Assembly: GCF_034190915.1 (NCBI RefSeq)
Contig: NW_026947491.1
Coordinates: 25,980,101-26,044,100, forward strand
DNA from: Cavia porcellus
Taxonomy: Eukaryota > Chordata > Mammalia > Rodentia > Caviidae
Length of the DNA: 64,000 nucleotides
Reading direction: 5' to 3'
Of this stretch, positions 49,751-59,407 are shown in pieces. The position numbers and the translations under genes were made by a program. Every line of letters starts with the position of its first letter. Positions within the stretch are counted from its first letter, which is position 1. The notes under the pieces were generated by a model that worked only from the letters and a program-made list of their open reading frames with translations, ran no database searches and was not told where the DNA came from.

Positions 49751-52260
49751 TATGTTTTGCCAAACTAGTTTTGGTTATAAGAACCAGCAGACTCAGTCAC
49801 ACAACACTAGTATATGACAGTCCTTCCAGTATAAATGCATCTTTTAGAGGTATTGAGATAGGAATGCTGTAGATTACCAGTAGTTGAATCCATTTAAGTT
49901 GTGACATAATCGATTCTTATAAAGAAATTCTGCAGATATTTATAAAAGCTACAAGCAATTTTATATTGTTCCTAAAATATTTTTCCACAAGTTGAGGAGA
50001 CAGTAGCAAATGAATGGCTTATCCTAACAAAACCTATCTATGATTGAGTAATAAATACTTGTGTAAAAATCAAGGCTTATAATTTTTATCAAAAAGTGAA
50101 TCATCACAGATATTAAAGTCAACTACAAATTTATAAATTAAAGCCATTTATGAAAATCTGTAATTGATGATCTTGATTTATAGATTAAAAAATCATAACT
50201 GCTGAAATTGACAATGAATTAAAATATTGCTTGAAATTCAGTGGAGATTTGACTTGCTCAGGCAATACAGTGGCAAAGCTTGAATTCCCACATGTAAACT
50301 CGACCATGATCAGGTGGGAAGACGGCACCCTCTTTTTCTCCTAAGGTTTATACATTATTCTAACACTTTGCCTAAATACTTATTGGTTAGACATATTTAT
50401 TGGTTAGCAATATTTCACTGCTTTTTGCAAGGATGAAATACTAGCCCAAAAATATCTGCTGAAGGTTGAATACACTAAGCTTTGCCAAGGCGCTGACAGA
50501 CTTTCTGCCTCTGAACAGCCAGTGGGAGGGGTGCTAGGACTCACGTAGAGGTGCAGGTCATCCTCTGGATTTTGTTCCTGCAGGAACTCCTGCTATCTGT
50601 TAGCAGTGCACAAAGCATTGATGCCCTTCCCTTGACCTTCAACAGAGCATCTTCCAGGGCAACGCTGGGGCGGGAGAAGCTTGTGTCACTTTGCTTCGTG
50701 AATGCCTGGGACTCAGTGCCAGTTCCCTGAGGCTGTGTTTGAAGAGGGCTGAGATCCAGCTGGGGGATAGACTGTCCAAATGTTCAGAGGTGGTTGCATT
50801 TTGCACACAGTCTATGGCACCCTGAGGCCTATGCCACTTCATCAAGGGAAAAAGGTCAGCTCTTAGCTGTATTGTACTGGGAGGTGTTGTTTTGTCTTCA
50901 GCTGCTGGCCCAGGTGTCTTCTCCAAGGAGCACTTTCTTGGTGACTTCTCTCTTTTGGTGCCACTGAGAGCCACCTGGCCACCATCCAACTCTGACCCCG
51001 GGACAACCCAGGTGTTTGCAGGCAGCAGGACTGAGTGCACAGGCAGGCCCTGATCAGGATCCCAGGAGATGAATACCAGAGTCCCCTCTCATGGTTATTA
51101 TTATCTCTCCCATATTCTCTAGAGACAGTGTGGCCTGGGGATTGGCAGTGACCCAGGGTGGTCACAGTAGGTCCCTGGCTGCAGGCACAGAGCTGACCTC
51201 CAACCTGAACATTCTGGAGAATCACTCTCTCCAGGGCCTCACTGCACAGCACGGCCCATCCACTCAGGTAGGGGTCGCCAGATTCTGTACAAAGGCAGGT
51301 TCCAGGGTACCTATGCCTGCTAAGCAGTCCCCCCTCTTCACAGGGCCTGGGTCTGCATGCAGGAGCACCCACAAAATTACTATTCAGTATCTCCACCCTG
51401 CCAGGAGCACTGTGACTAGCCTCCCTTGCCCTGCCTCTGCAGGACAAGGTTTGGGGAGTAGGGGGCATACATGTTGGCTCCAAGCACTTCTATTCTGAAC
51501 GGCAAAGCAGCTCATTCCTTTGCAATCTCACCTGGAAGGCGGTTTGCTATAAAGGCTCTTAAAAACATTCCTATTTCCATATAGATATTACATTTAATGA
51601 TTGTGGCTTAGGTACTCTTTGGGCCCAAGTATCCACTCTACAAAGGGTATGGCCCTTCCTGTCTCCTGGCTACTGCCATTTGGCCCAGGCCTGGAAGTTA
51701 TAATACACCTGCATTTGCATTTCTCTTGTCACTGTTTACTGATTCATTCATTTAGTCTTCAAACACTTAAAGTATATATATTCCAGGCATAGTGGAAGTT
51801 CTTTATGTTTATACACAATCAGCTCTTGCCCTAAAGTAATTCTTTAATGAAGTTCAGAAAAAATGTTTTGCTGTTACATTTTAAGTACTGGCAATTTTAC
51901 CTTGGAGTTTATGGCTAATGGAATTGTTCCACTTAAAGGATTTTAAAAACTAGTTACTAAAAACTTCTTTGGAAATAAAGGCTAAAAATTCCTAGGATTT
52001 GATGTCTTCATAGCAATTTACCTTCTTTACCTTTCAAAGTCAACAGGAGAAAAAGAGGAAAGACAAATATTACATTAAAGATTTATTAGCATTTATTTGA
52101 TTTTTATCCCAGCCTTGACCTTCTATTACACCTCTACTGGAGGACCCAGCTCTTAACAGGGATGATGAATTGGAATATTTCAAATCTTCTTTTATCATCC
52201 ATAAGTCATATCAGGAAGTCTCAAAGTCTTTCACTGAGAACTTTTTTTTGGCAAATTGTA
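49751..52260. other. Unassigned sequence with GC-rich block at 50500-51500
   Basis: 49751-50480 is AT-rich and unassigned. 50500-51500 is GC-richer and has long but overlapping ORFs in conflicting frames on both strands, including 206 codons on the minus strand at 50863-51483. No domain, signal peptide or family is recognised, and the mutual overlap argues against real coding. 51500-52260 is again featureless. Confidence 0.35.
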
Positions 52261-52317
52261 CCTCTACAAATTCCACTATAAAAACTCATCTCTGCCGGGA
52301 CTCTGACTGGGAGTAGA

Positions 52318-52770
52318 TTGAATTTCACTGCACCTGGAAAACTTGGAACTCTGCTCCCAGGTGGTAAGACCATGCCCTGCATCTGAAATTACCCTCAGAC
52401 CCACAGGAGATATCAGTGGGCCTAACCAGGCCACGCCCAGGAACCTCCAAGCAACAAGCACAGCTGGAATCCAGTTCCAGGCCCTGAACCAGTGCACTAG
52501 TTGAATTTCAGCACACAGGGAAAATTTGGAACTTTGTCCCCAGGCTATAACACCATGCCCTGCATCTGAAATCACCAAAGGACACATGGAGTCCCCATGG
52601 GCCCAACTGGCCAACACCTAGCAAGCTTCAAGTGGCAAGAAATTGCCAACAGTCTGTTCCGGGAGCCACAAGTGGGCCAGTGATTCCCAGTGCACCAAGG
52701 AAACTCTGAAGCATCCCTCAAAACCCAGAAATAGGCACAACTCCAGCTTGCACTGAGGAACGCCACGCTG
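52318..52770 (+). promoter_or_regulatory. Tandem ~183-bp L1 promoter monomers
   Basis: A unit starting 'ttgaatttcactgcacctgg' at 52318 recurs at 52501 ('ttgaatttcagcacacaggg') and, more diverged, near 52684. Each copy of the first two carries the 'accatgccctgcatctgaaat' core. The L1 at 32640 has two units of similar period. Tandem 5' monomers drive L1 transcription in mouse (A, F and T types); the analogy is inference, but the repetition is visible. Confidence 0.75.
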
Positions 52771-53565
52771 CCCTGGGACCTTGGCCCGCACAGCCACACG
52801 CTTCCTGAGTGACTCCAATTGTCAGCATTGAGGAACACCATGCTGCCAGGGAACCTTGGCCTGTGCCCAGCAGATGCCCAGACCCAGGACATCTGCTGGC
52901 CCCTCGGGGACACTCCCTACCTCCTGGATCTAATACTGCTGTGACCTTCAGCTCCCAGCCTTTATCTCAGAACCTTAGACTGCAGTGGATTAACTGTACT
53001 AGCTTGAAGGGAGATTCAGTAACTGCCTCACCCAAACCTAAGTCAGTGTGGTGAATATGCCCCTAAAATAGAGGTGTACAGTGGGTAATAGGGCCAGTAG
53101 TAAAGATCCAACTAACTGTAAGATCTTGGTGACTCTGGCAAGAGTGTGGGCGATCCCTTCCTGCACACAGAAAACACTAAGCAGGGTGAGGAGTATGCCA
53201 ATAAGGACACCCCCAACTTGGAGAAAATCAAAAGAGCTTATGAAACACACAGGCACACAATAGGGACAGAGTAGGGCCTCAGGTAGCACAAACACTATAG
53301 ACAGGGAGATTTGGTGATCTGGAATAACCTGAAGATAAAGTAATAGCAAGAACTAAAAGTTGACCTACATCAATACTACTAGGCTTGCCAGGCCAGGAAT
53401 AATATAGGACTCACCCAACAGGCCCTGCAGTGGGAAGCCAGGTGACTGGCCCACCTCTTCATTGAGAGACCCAGCAACTGGCCAAACATCAACCTTACAT
53501 TAGGACCCCAAGATACACACTATCAACAGTTGACACTAGTGGGACCAAATAACCCAAAAGGGGAA

Positions 53566-53721
53566 AATGGCAAAACAAAAAACAAAATGCAAACTCAAAT
53601 ATCTAGTCCACTAGGAGCAAGTATAGGAGACCTTGAAATAGAGGACTTCAAAAGTGACACACCAGAAATCTCTGAAAAGATAGAGAATGAAATAAAAAAT
53701 CAATTCAATGAGGCCATAGAG
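53566..53721 (+). pseudogene. ORF1: L1 ORF1, N-terminal part
   Basis: An ATG at 53566 opens a Lys-rich start like that of the L1 at 32903. The overlapping frame from 53530 holds an acidic 'DTPEISEKIENEIKNQF' stretch typical of the ORF1 N-terminal region. The frame runs into the provirus at 53722, and coiled-coil sequence continues at 60333. Confidence 0.75.
53716..53721 (+). repeat. Provirus target-site duplication, left copy
   Basis: The 6-base word 'atagag' directly precedes the 5' LTR and is repeated exactly at 60327-60332 after the 3' LTR. Six bases is the usual duplication length for class II (beta/IAP-like) endogenous retroviruses. Confidence 0.95.
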
Positions 53722-53940
53722 TGTTGGGAGCCGCAGCCCCGAGCCCGGTCGCCTCACTTGGCGGACGTGAGGCCTGTAGTAAAGAGTAAAGCCTGAGGTA
53801 GATTACCCCTCCCATCGAGCACGTTAGTTTCCTGCTTACCGCGTAAGCAACCCGCTCAACAATATAGTCTGCCTGGCAACTGATGATGTTAGCCAATCAG
53901 CTTGCCTTGCTTACTTTAACATGATTGGACACTGTATCCG

Positions 53941-53948
53941 TATATATA
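53941..53948 (+). promoter_or_regulatory. LTR TATA box
   Basis: TATATATA lies about 44 bases downstream of a CCAAT box and about 130 upstream of the AATAAA. That places transcription start near 53970-53980. The duplicate in the 3' LTR is at 60121-60128. Confidence 0.75.
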
Positions 53949-54074
53949 CTGGTGCCACCCCTGGGGGGAAAAAAGAAGAAGCCCGGAAGTAGAAGCCCAA
54001 AAGGAGCCGCGGGGAGCGGACCAAAGGAGGCTTCGGCTGGGAGCGATCCCAGGGCAGGCTGTACGGAGAAGGAA

Positions 54075-54080
54075 AATAAA
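54075..54080 (+). terminator. LTR polyadenylation signal
   Basis: AATAAA is followed about 30 bases later by a GT-rich 'tttgtcgtgtgtcctt' element. In the 3' LTR the equivalent signal at 60255-60260 would end the proviral transcript. Confidence 0.75.
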
Positions 54081-54148
54081 AGAAAAGGTTGTCCACTGCC
54101 AGGCTTTGTCGTGTGTCCTTCCTGCCGGCCGGGAGCGACATCGACATT

Positions 54149-54166
54149 TGGTGGCCCGTACGGGGA
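54149..54166 (+). promoter_or_regulatory. Primer-binding region
   Basis: Eighteen bases starting TGG, two bases after the LTR end, in the expected place for tRNA priming of minus-strand DNA. They contain the perfect palindrome CCCGTACGGG. They do not match the common Lys, Pro or Phe primer-binding sites as I know them, so the tRNA is unassigned. Confidence 0.65.
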
Positions 54167-54220
54167 CTGATCACCCCCGAGACGTGACAGCGGACAACGC
54201 TCCAGTACAGAGCTGCGAGA

Positions 54221-54229
54221 CAGGTGAGT
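54221..54229 (+). promoter_or_regulatory. Splice donor in the leader
   Basis: CAG|GTGAGTT matches the 5' splice-site consensus almost perfectly, midway between the primer-binding region and gag. In betaretroviruses this donor makes subgenomic env RNA. Here env is gone, so the site is either a relic or splices to cryptic or host acceptors. Confidence 0.65.
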
Positions 54230-54345
54230 TGGGGATAAGCCTGGGCTCTGGGTGGCGCGCACCTACAGGGCTTTTAGACTCCCCTCAGGCTCACGCGTAA
54301 GTGGCGGATTCCTTGGGCCTCACGCGGTGAGTAACATATTAAAAG

Positions 54346-56028
54346 ATGGGAAACATGCTAGGTAGCAACACTAAGAGCGAGGGTGGTTGTGGAGAAAGCT
54401 CTCAAGAGCTTACAAAAGTACGCAGGGTATTTGAGCAGGCCCAGTCGGGGAGCTCCCGAGAGGGGCCCGTCAAGGGGAACAAAGATGCTAAGGAAAAGGA
54501 CGGGGCTCTAGCCTCGGAGTCGTCTGACTCCGAGGACGAGGGAAAGTTGAATGGCAAGGAGGCCAAAGAGACCAGCTGTCAGGAGCCTAAGTCGCTCGAT
54601 AAGGAGTCACAGGGTTCTTTCCCAGCGTTGCGCCGTGAATTGCGCTCCGCTCAACTTGGTCTGCGGAGGAGTAGAGAGCTCCTGAGCGCTCCCCGGCGCG
54701 AGAGGGAGGCGAAGCCTTCCGCCCCACCTTGGGGGCTGTTCCCGGAAGCGATCCCTCGCCACGAGGCGGCCGCCCGGGAGCTCCCTTCCTCTTCGCCAGA
54801 ACAGGAAGTGATGCACGGGCCCCCATTTTCCGCCCAATCACGGCCGCCGTCTTATGCTCCGCCGCCGGCGGGTCGGTATTTTTACAGGCGGCTTTGGCAG
54901 GGGGGACGTTTGTCTCATGAGGTACATCCACCACCTGGGATAGATAGTGGCCCCTACGGGATATTTCCTGTACAAGTAGCTATGGGCCAGGGACGCAATG
55001 CATGGGAGCCTTTTGAGATAAAGCAGATTAGAGAACTTAAAAATGCAGTTACAACCTTTGGGCCGACTGCGCCTTACACCATTGCCATGCTGGAGAACCT
55101 GTCTTCTGGGCCCCTCACCCCCGCGGACTGGATTCAGCTGGCAAAGGCGTGTCTGCCCTCGGGTAGTTACCTGGATTGGCGAGCCTGGTACGCAGAGTTC
55201 TCTGCAGAGCAGGCTGAGAGAAACACCAGTCGGGGAAACCGGGGGTGGAACAAAAAAATGCTTATGGGAGAAGGTCAGCACGCTGATGATCAGACTCAGT
55301 TCCCCGGCGCTGTCTATGAACAAATCAACGCCATAGGGCTCCGCGCCTGAAAACAGGTAAGTGGTGCCGGAACAGCCTCCTTGTGTCTTTCAAAAATAAT
55401 TCAGGGTACCACAGAGCCATTTGTTGACTTTGTGGCCCGAATGCAAGATGCTGCCAATAAGATATTTTCTGATCCAGGAGTGGCTCGACCGCTGGTAAGG
55501 CAGCTGATTTTTGAGCAATGTACAAAGGAGTGCAAGGCAGCGATAGCTCCTCATAAGAACAAGGACCTCAATGCCTGGATTAGGATATGTAGAGAGATAG
55601 GGGGGCCGCTCTCCAACTCGGGAGTGGCTGCTCTCCTGGCCGCGGCTGTACAGCAGAGGGGACCTCGCGGGTTAGAAGGGGAATGTAAGGCTAAAGGGTG
55701 TTTTGCCTGCGGGGAGCCAGGACACATTAAACGTCATTGCCCAAACAATGCAGATGCTAGGCCTCGCCCTAGGAATGAAGAACCATATGTTTGTGGGCGA
55801 TGTAAGAGGGGATCACACAAAGCTGAGGAGTGTAGGTCGGTCTTTGATGCTCAGGGCAACCGTATTTGTGGACGAGATGCTAGAGGGCCAAAAAACGGCC
55901 AGAGGGGGCCCCCTTCACAGGCGGGCCCCCGCCCCAGAGACAGGACAGCTCAGGATGGCAGCCTTCAACAAGGGCCACCCCTGGGTCAGCAGGTGTGGAC
56001 CTCAGTGTCGCCTCCAGACTTATATTAG
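54346..56028 (+). pseudogene. gag: Class II ERV gag, one in-frame stop
   Basis: Gag forms the capsid. The ATG at 54346 (MGNMLGS start, Gly2 possible for myristoylation) opens a matrix-type N-terminus. A proline-rich stretch follows with a 'PPSY' late-domain motif at 54844-54855 (residues 167-170). Capsid sequence runs from about 54920. An in-frame TGA at 55348-55350 falls in the capsid, shortly before the major homology region ('EPFVDFVARM', about 55420-55450). Nucleocapsid has two CX2CX4HX4C fingers, 55699-55740 and 55792-55833, and the frame ends at 56028. Apart from the single TGA the frame is open for about 560 codons. The stop sits where related Gags usually have Trp; read as it stands, the product lacks the MHR and both fingers. 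Confidence 0.93.
55890..55896 (+). promoter_or_regulatory. gag-pro -1 frameshift site
   Basis: The heptamer AAAAAAC lies in the gag frame as A-AAA-AAC, the X-XXY-YYZ form used by betaretroviruses. Seven bases downstream a perfect 7-base-pair stem forms (55904-55910 with 55924-55930, 13-base loop). The pro frame is open from here through its stop at 56793, with a TP-G-SAG dUTPase start shortly after. Confidence 0.85.
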
Positions 56029-56795
56029 TGCCTGATATGGGTGTTCAAGTGGTTGAAACCACCTTTAAGGGACCGTTACCCGAAAATTCCGTGGGTCTGG
56101 TGATCGGGAGATCCTCCACGGCCCTTCGGGGTCTCATAGTAGTCCCGGGGGTCATAGACTCAGACTACACAGGACACATTAAAATTATGGTTCAATCTCT
56201 TGTGGGTACTATGGTAGTCAATAAAGGAGACAAGATAGCGCAGCTCTTGCTGCTCCCCAGTCTCCACAAGAGATTCCCCTCAAAGCAGAAAATTAGAGAA
56301 AGTCAAGGTTTCGGTTCCTCAGGGGAAGTCTTCGAGGGACTCCATATAATACTTGATAAAAGGCCCATGCTCTCACTTAAGGTCAATGGCAAGAATATAA
56401 CAGGGCTCCTAGACACAGGAGCTGACCGTTCCATTATCTCTAGAAAGGATTGGCCCTCCAACTGGCCCACCAACACTGCAGATAACACGCTGCAGGGCCT
56501 GGGGATGGTGTCAGCTCCTCAGGTTAGTGCTTCAACCCTGCTCTGGTGCGATGAGGAGGGTCATCAGGGCCATTTCCAACCATTTGTGTTGCAGTTGCCA
56601 GTGTCTCTATGGGGAAGGGACATCCTCACTCAGATGGATGTCACGCTTACGTCAAACTGCTCCCCCCAGGCTAAGGATATACTCAGGAACCAGGGATATA
56701 CCCCCGGCAAAGGCTTGGGCAATGCCCTACAGGGTCGGACATCCCCAATACCAGTAGAGAACAAAAAAGGTAGGCAAGGGCTGGGTTTTTCTTAG
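55896..56795 (+). pseudogene. pro: Class II ERV pro: dUTPase, protease, G-patch
   Basis: This frame is read by -1 shift from gag and has no internal stop, so it is the only intact frame of the provirus. The N-terminal dUTPase has 'GLVIGRSS', 'PGVIDSDYTG' and 'GDKIAQLLLLP' motifs. The aspartic protease follows with catalytic 'LDTGADRSII' (Asp at 56412-56414) and the later 'GRDILTQMD' region. A glycine-rich G-patch at about 56671-56792 ('GYTPGKGLGN', 'GRQGLGF') closes it. dUTPase lowers dUTP during reverse transcription; the protease cuts Gag and Gag-Pol. As synthesis depends on the upstream Gag frame, the Gag stop would cut its expression. I use 'pseudogene' for that reason. Confidence 0.92.
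56783..56789 (+). promoter_or_regulatory. pro-pol -1 frameshift site
   Basis: GGGTTTT lies in the pro frame as G-GGT-TTT, just before the pro stop at 56793-56795. The pol frame is open from 56789 and immediately reads conserved pol N-terminal sequence. Placement at the very end of pro is as in other betaretroviruses. Confidence 0.75.
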
Positions 56796-59407
56796 GGGCC
56801 GCTGAAAAAGCTCTCCTACCCACTTCGATCAAAATCACCTGGAGGTCAAATGATCCGGTTTGGGTACCTCAGTGGCCCCTGCCTAAGGAGAAGCTATTAG
56901 CCTTGTCAGAAATAGTCAGTACACAACTTAGATTAGGACACATTAAGCCGTCAACCTCCCCATGGAACACCCCCATTTTTATAATTAAAAAAAAGTCTGG
57001 CAAATGGAGGCTGCTCCATGATCTAAGGGCGGTCAACGCGCAAATACAGTCCCTGGGGGCAGTCCAGAGGGGGCTGCCAGCTCTCTCAGCCATCCCTCAG
57101 TCCTGGCCAGTTTATGTTATAGATCTTAGAGACTGTTTCTTCTCAATCCCCCTGCATCCAGAGGACACTCATAGGTTCGCCTTTACTTTACCCACCATTA
57201 ACCAAGAAAGCCCTGATCTCAGATACGAGTGGATAACGCTGCCCCAAGGTATGGCCAACAGTCCCACTATGTGTCAGATTTACCTTGATTCCCTACTGGC
57301 CCCCCTACGGAAATCCTTTCCCAAGATAAGATGTGTGCATTACATGGACGACCTTTTGCTCAGCGGCAGGGACCCAGACATGCTAAATAATATGCTCGGC
57401 CAGTTGGTCGAGGCCCTGAGACAAGCTAATCTGCATGTTGCCCCCGACAAGATTCAGGGAGGAGAAATGGTGACCTACTTAGGCGCGAAAATCTCCCCTA
57501 TGCTAGTCTCTCCACAAAAGGTCACCATTAGGACGGATGGCGTTAGGACCCTAAATGACATACAAAAACTATTGGGAGACATTAATTGGATTAGGCCATA
57601 TTTACATATACCAAATTCAGACCTCAAACCCCTGTTCGACCTTCTGAAGGGAGACCCAGATATAGCCTCCCACAGGAGGCTCACTCCTGAGGCAAGAGCT
57701 GCCTTACAGAGAGTAAAAAAAGCCTTAGGTGGGGCTACCTTACACAAAATTAAACCAGGGCGACCCTTTGATGTCTGTTTGCTACAGACTAGTCTACAGC
57801 CCACAGCGGTGATTTGACAGAAAGGACCATTACTGTGGATACACCCTAAGGTCTCACCTACAAAAGTCATAGAGCATTACCCGGAGGCAGTCGCTTCATT
57901 GGCCCTTGAAGCGCATGATAGAGCTGTCCAACATTTTGGCTCAGGACCACAAGCCATCCAAATACCCTATACCGCCAGCCAGATCAAGACCCTGGCTGCC
58001 TGCATAGATACATGGGCCATTCTGAGATGTGTTTTCCATGGGGATATAAACAATCAATACCCTAAGGACCCTATCTTGTCATTTGTCACTCAACACCCTA
58101 TAATTTTTCCAAAGGTTACTGCCTCTGAGCCATTAGTCCCAGCAACTACAATATACACAGATGGCTCCAAGACGGGGATAGGCGCCTATGTGATCCTAGA
58201 CAAGCCCCCGGTTACCATACAATTTAAACCTGATCAGCCTCAGGTGGTAAAACTGCAGATCATTAAAATGATTCTTAAACGGTTCTCAGAAGCCATTAAT
58301 ATTGTCTCCGATTCTAGGTATGTGGTCAATGCTATGCAAGTGCTTGAGACTGCCGGTTTAATTAGATCCACTTCCACAGTGGCTGGGCTGTTCCTGTCTA
58401 TCCAGACATTGCTTCAGAACAGACACCATAAGGTCTTCACCACCCACATAAGAGCACATACATCCCTGCCGGGGCCCATGACACAGGGAAATGCAGCTGC
58501 TGATACTGCCACTCGCCCCTTATGGATTTTTACCTTACTAACACCAATCGAGCGAGCCCGTGCCTTCCATGATAAGTTTCATGTCAATGCCAGGACACTA
58601 ACAAACCATTTCCATGTTTCCAGAGCAGATGCACGAGATATCGTGCAACTATGTGACTCCTGTGCCACATACAAACCTGCCATACCGATGGGAGTAAACC
58701 CTCGAGGTTTGATCCCTGGTGATGTTTGGCAGATGGACATCACACATATACAGGAGTTTGGGACTCTTAAATATGTTCATGTTTCCACAGACACCTGTTC
58801 TCACGTCATATTCGCAACAACAGAAACAGGTAAAAAAGTGTCTAATGTGATCAATCATTGCCTGGCGGCTTGGGCCGCATGGGACAAACCAAAAATATTA
58901 AAAACTGATAATGGACCAGCCTATATAGGCAAAGCCTTCAATGAGTTCTACAAAATGATGAAGGTTCAATTAAAACATGGTATCCCATACAATCCCCAAG
59001 GTCAAAAAATCATTAAGAGGGCTCATAAAAGCCTCAAAAAAATTTTACAAAAACAAAAAGGGGGAGTAGGCCAAGGCCTGGCCCCAAAGGCACGATTATC
59101 CATGGCACTATTCACACACAATTTTTTAAATTTAAATAATGATAATTGCTCCCCAGCCGTGGAGCACTACAACCCTTCCCCCAACCATAAAGGGTGGGTG
59201 AAGTGGAAAGATGCCCTGACAGGACAATGGATGGGCCCGGATCCAGTGGTCAGCTGAAACCGAGGCGCGGTTTGTGTTTTCCCACAGGAATCGGGACGAG
59301 AACCACTGTGGGTACCGGAGAGACTGACACGGGCGACAAAGCCCTCGACTGAAGATCAGACCTGCCCTACCGGAGATCCATCACAGACCAACCAACAAGA
59401 TAAATAA
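56789..59407 (+). pseudogene. pol: Class II ERV pol (RT, RNase H, integrase), two in-frame stops
   Basis: The frame runs from the shift site to TAA at 59405-59407. RT shows 'WNTPIFIIKKKSGKWRLL', 'LPQGMANSPT' and the catalytic 'YMDD' at 57341-57352. A TGA at 57815-57817 lies in the connection region. RNase H has 'YTDGSK' (Asp at 58160) and 'SDSRYV', but Lys (58250-58252) where the catalytic Glu belongs. Integrase has the zinc-binding H-x3-H and CDSC pair, Asp in 'QMDITH' and Asp in 'KTDNGPAY' (58907), then Lys at 59015-59017, exactly 35 residues on, where the third catalytic residue should be. A second TGA at 59255-59257 precedes the integrase C-terminal 'LWVPERL' tail. RNase H and integrase are thus catalytically dead even if the stops were bypassed. 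Confidence 0.94.

Larger units (their letters stand above)
52262..53721 (+). mobile_element. Sense L1, 5' part, left of the provirus
   Basis: It comprises a monomeric 5'UTR, a spacer with an 85-base internal repeat (52751 and 52836 units) and the start of ORF1. It is cut at 53721 by the class II provirus and resumes at 60327. The left edge is set by the first recognisable monomer. Confidence 0.85.
53722..54146 (+). repeat. 5' LTR of class II ERV
   Basis: It runs TG to CA, 425 bases. It contains CCAAT at 53893-53897, an inverted CCAAT at 53924-53928, a TATATATA box at 53941-53948 and AATAAA at 54075-54080 with GT-rich sequence after it. U3, R and U5 are therefore all present. The single difference from the 3' LTR is A at 54086 against G at 60266. 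Confidence 0.96.

Noticed and set aside
50863..51483. 206-codon minus-strand ORF as a host gene
   Set aside because: No domain, no hydrophobic or coiled-coil pattern, and ORFs of similar length overlap it in other frames and on the other strand, as expected of GC-rich noncoding DNA.
54149..54166. Assignment of the primer-binding region to tRNA-Lys or tRNA-Phe
   Set aside because: Too many mismatches to the sites I know. Left unassigned.
53897..54262. ORFs on both strands across the 5' LTR (and the same at 60077-60493)
   Set aside because: They lie in LTR and leader sequence and are duplicated only because the LTR is duplicated.
54838..55323. 161-codon minus-strand ORF in the provirus
   Set aside because: It is the shadow of gag on the opposite strand. 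Gag has domain evidence and this ORF has none.
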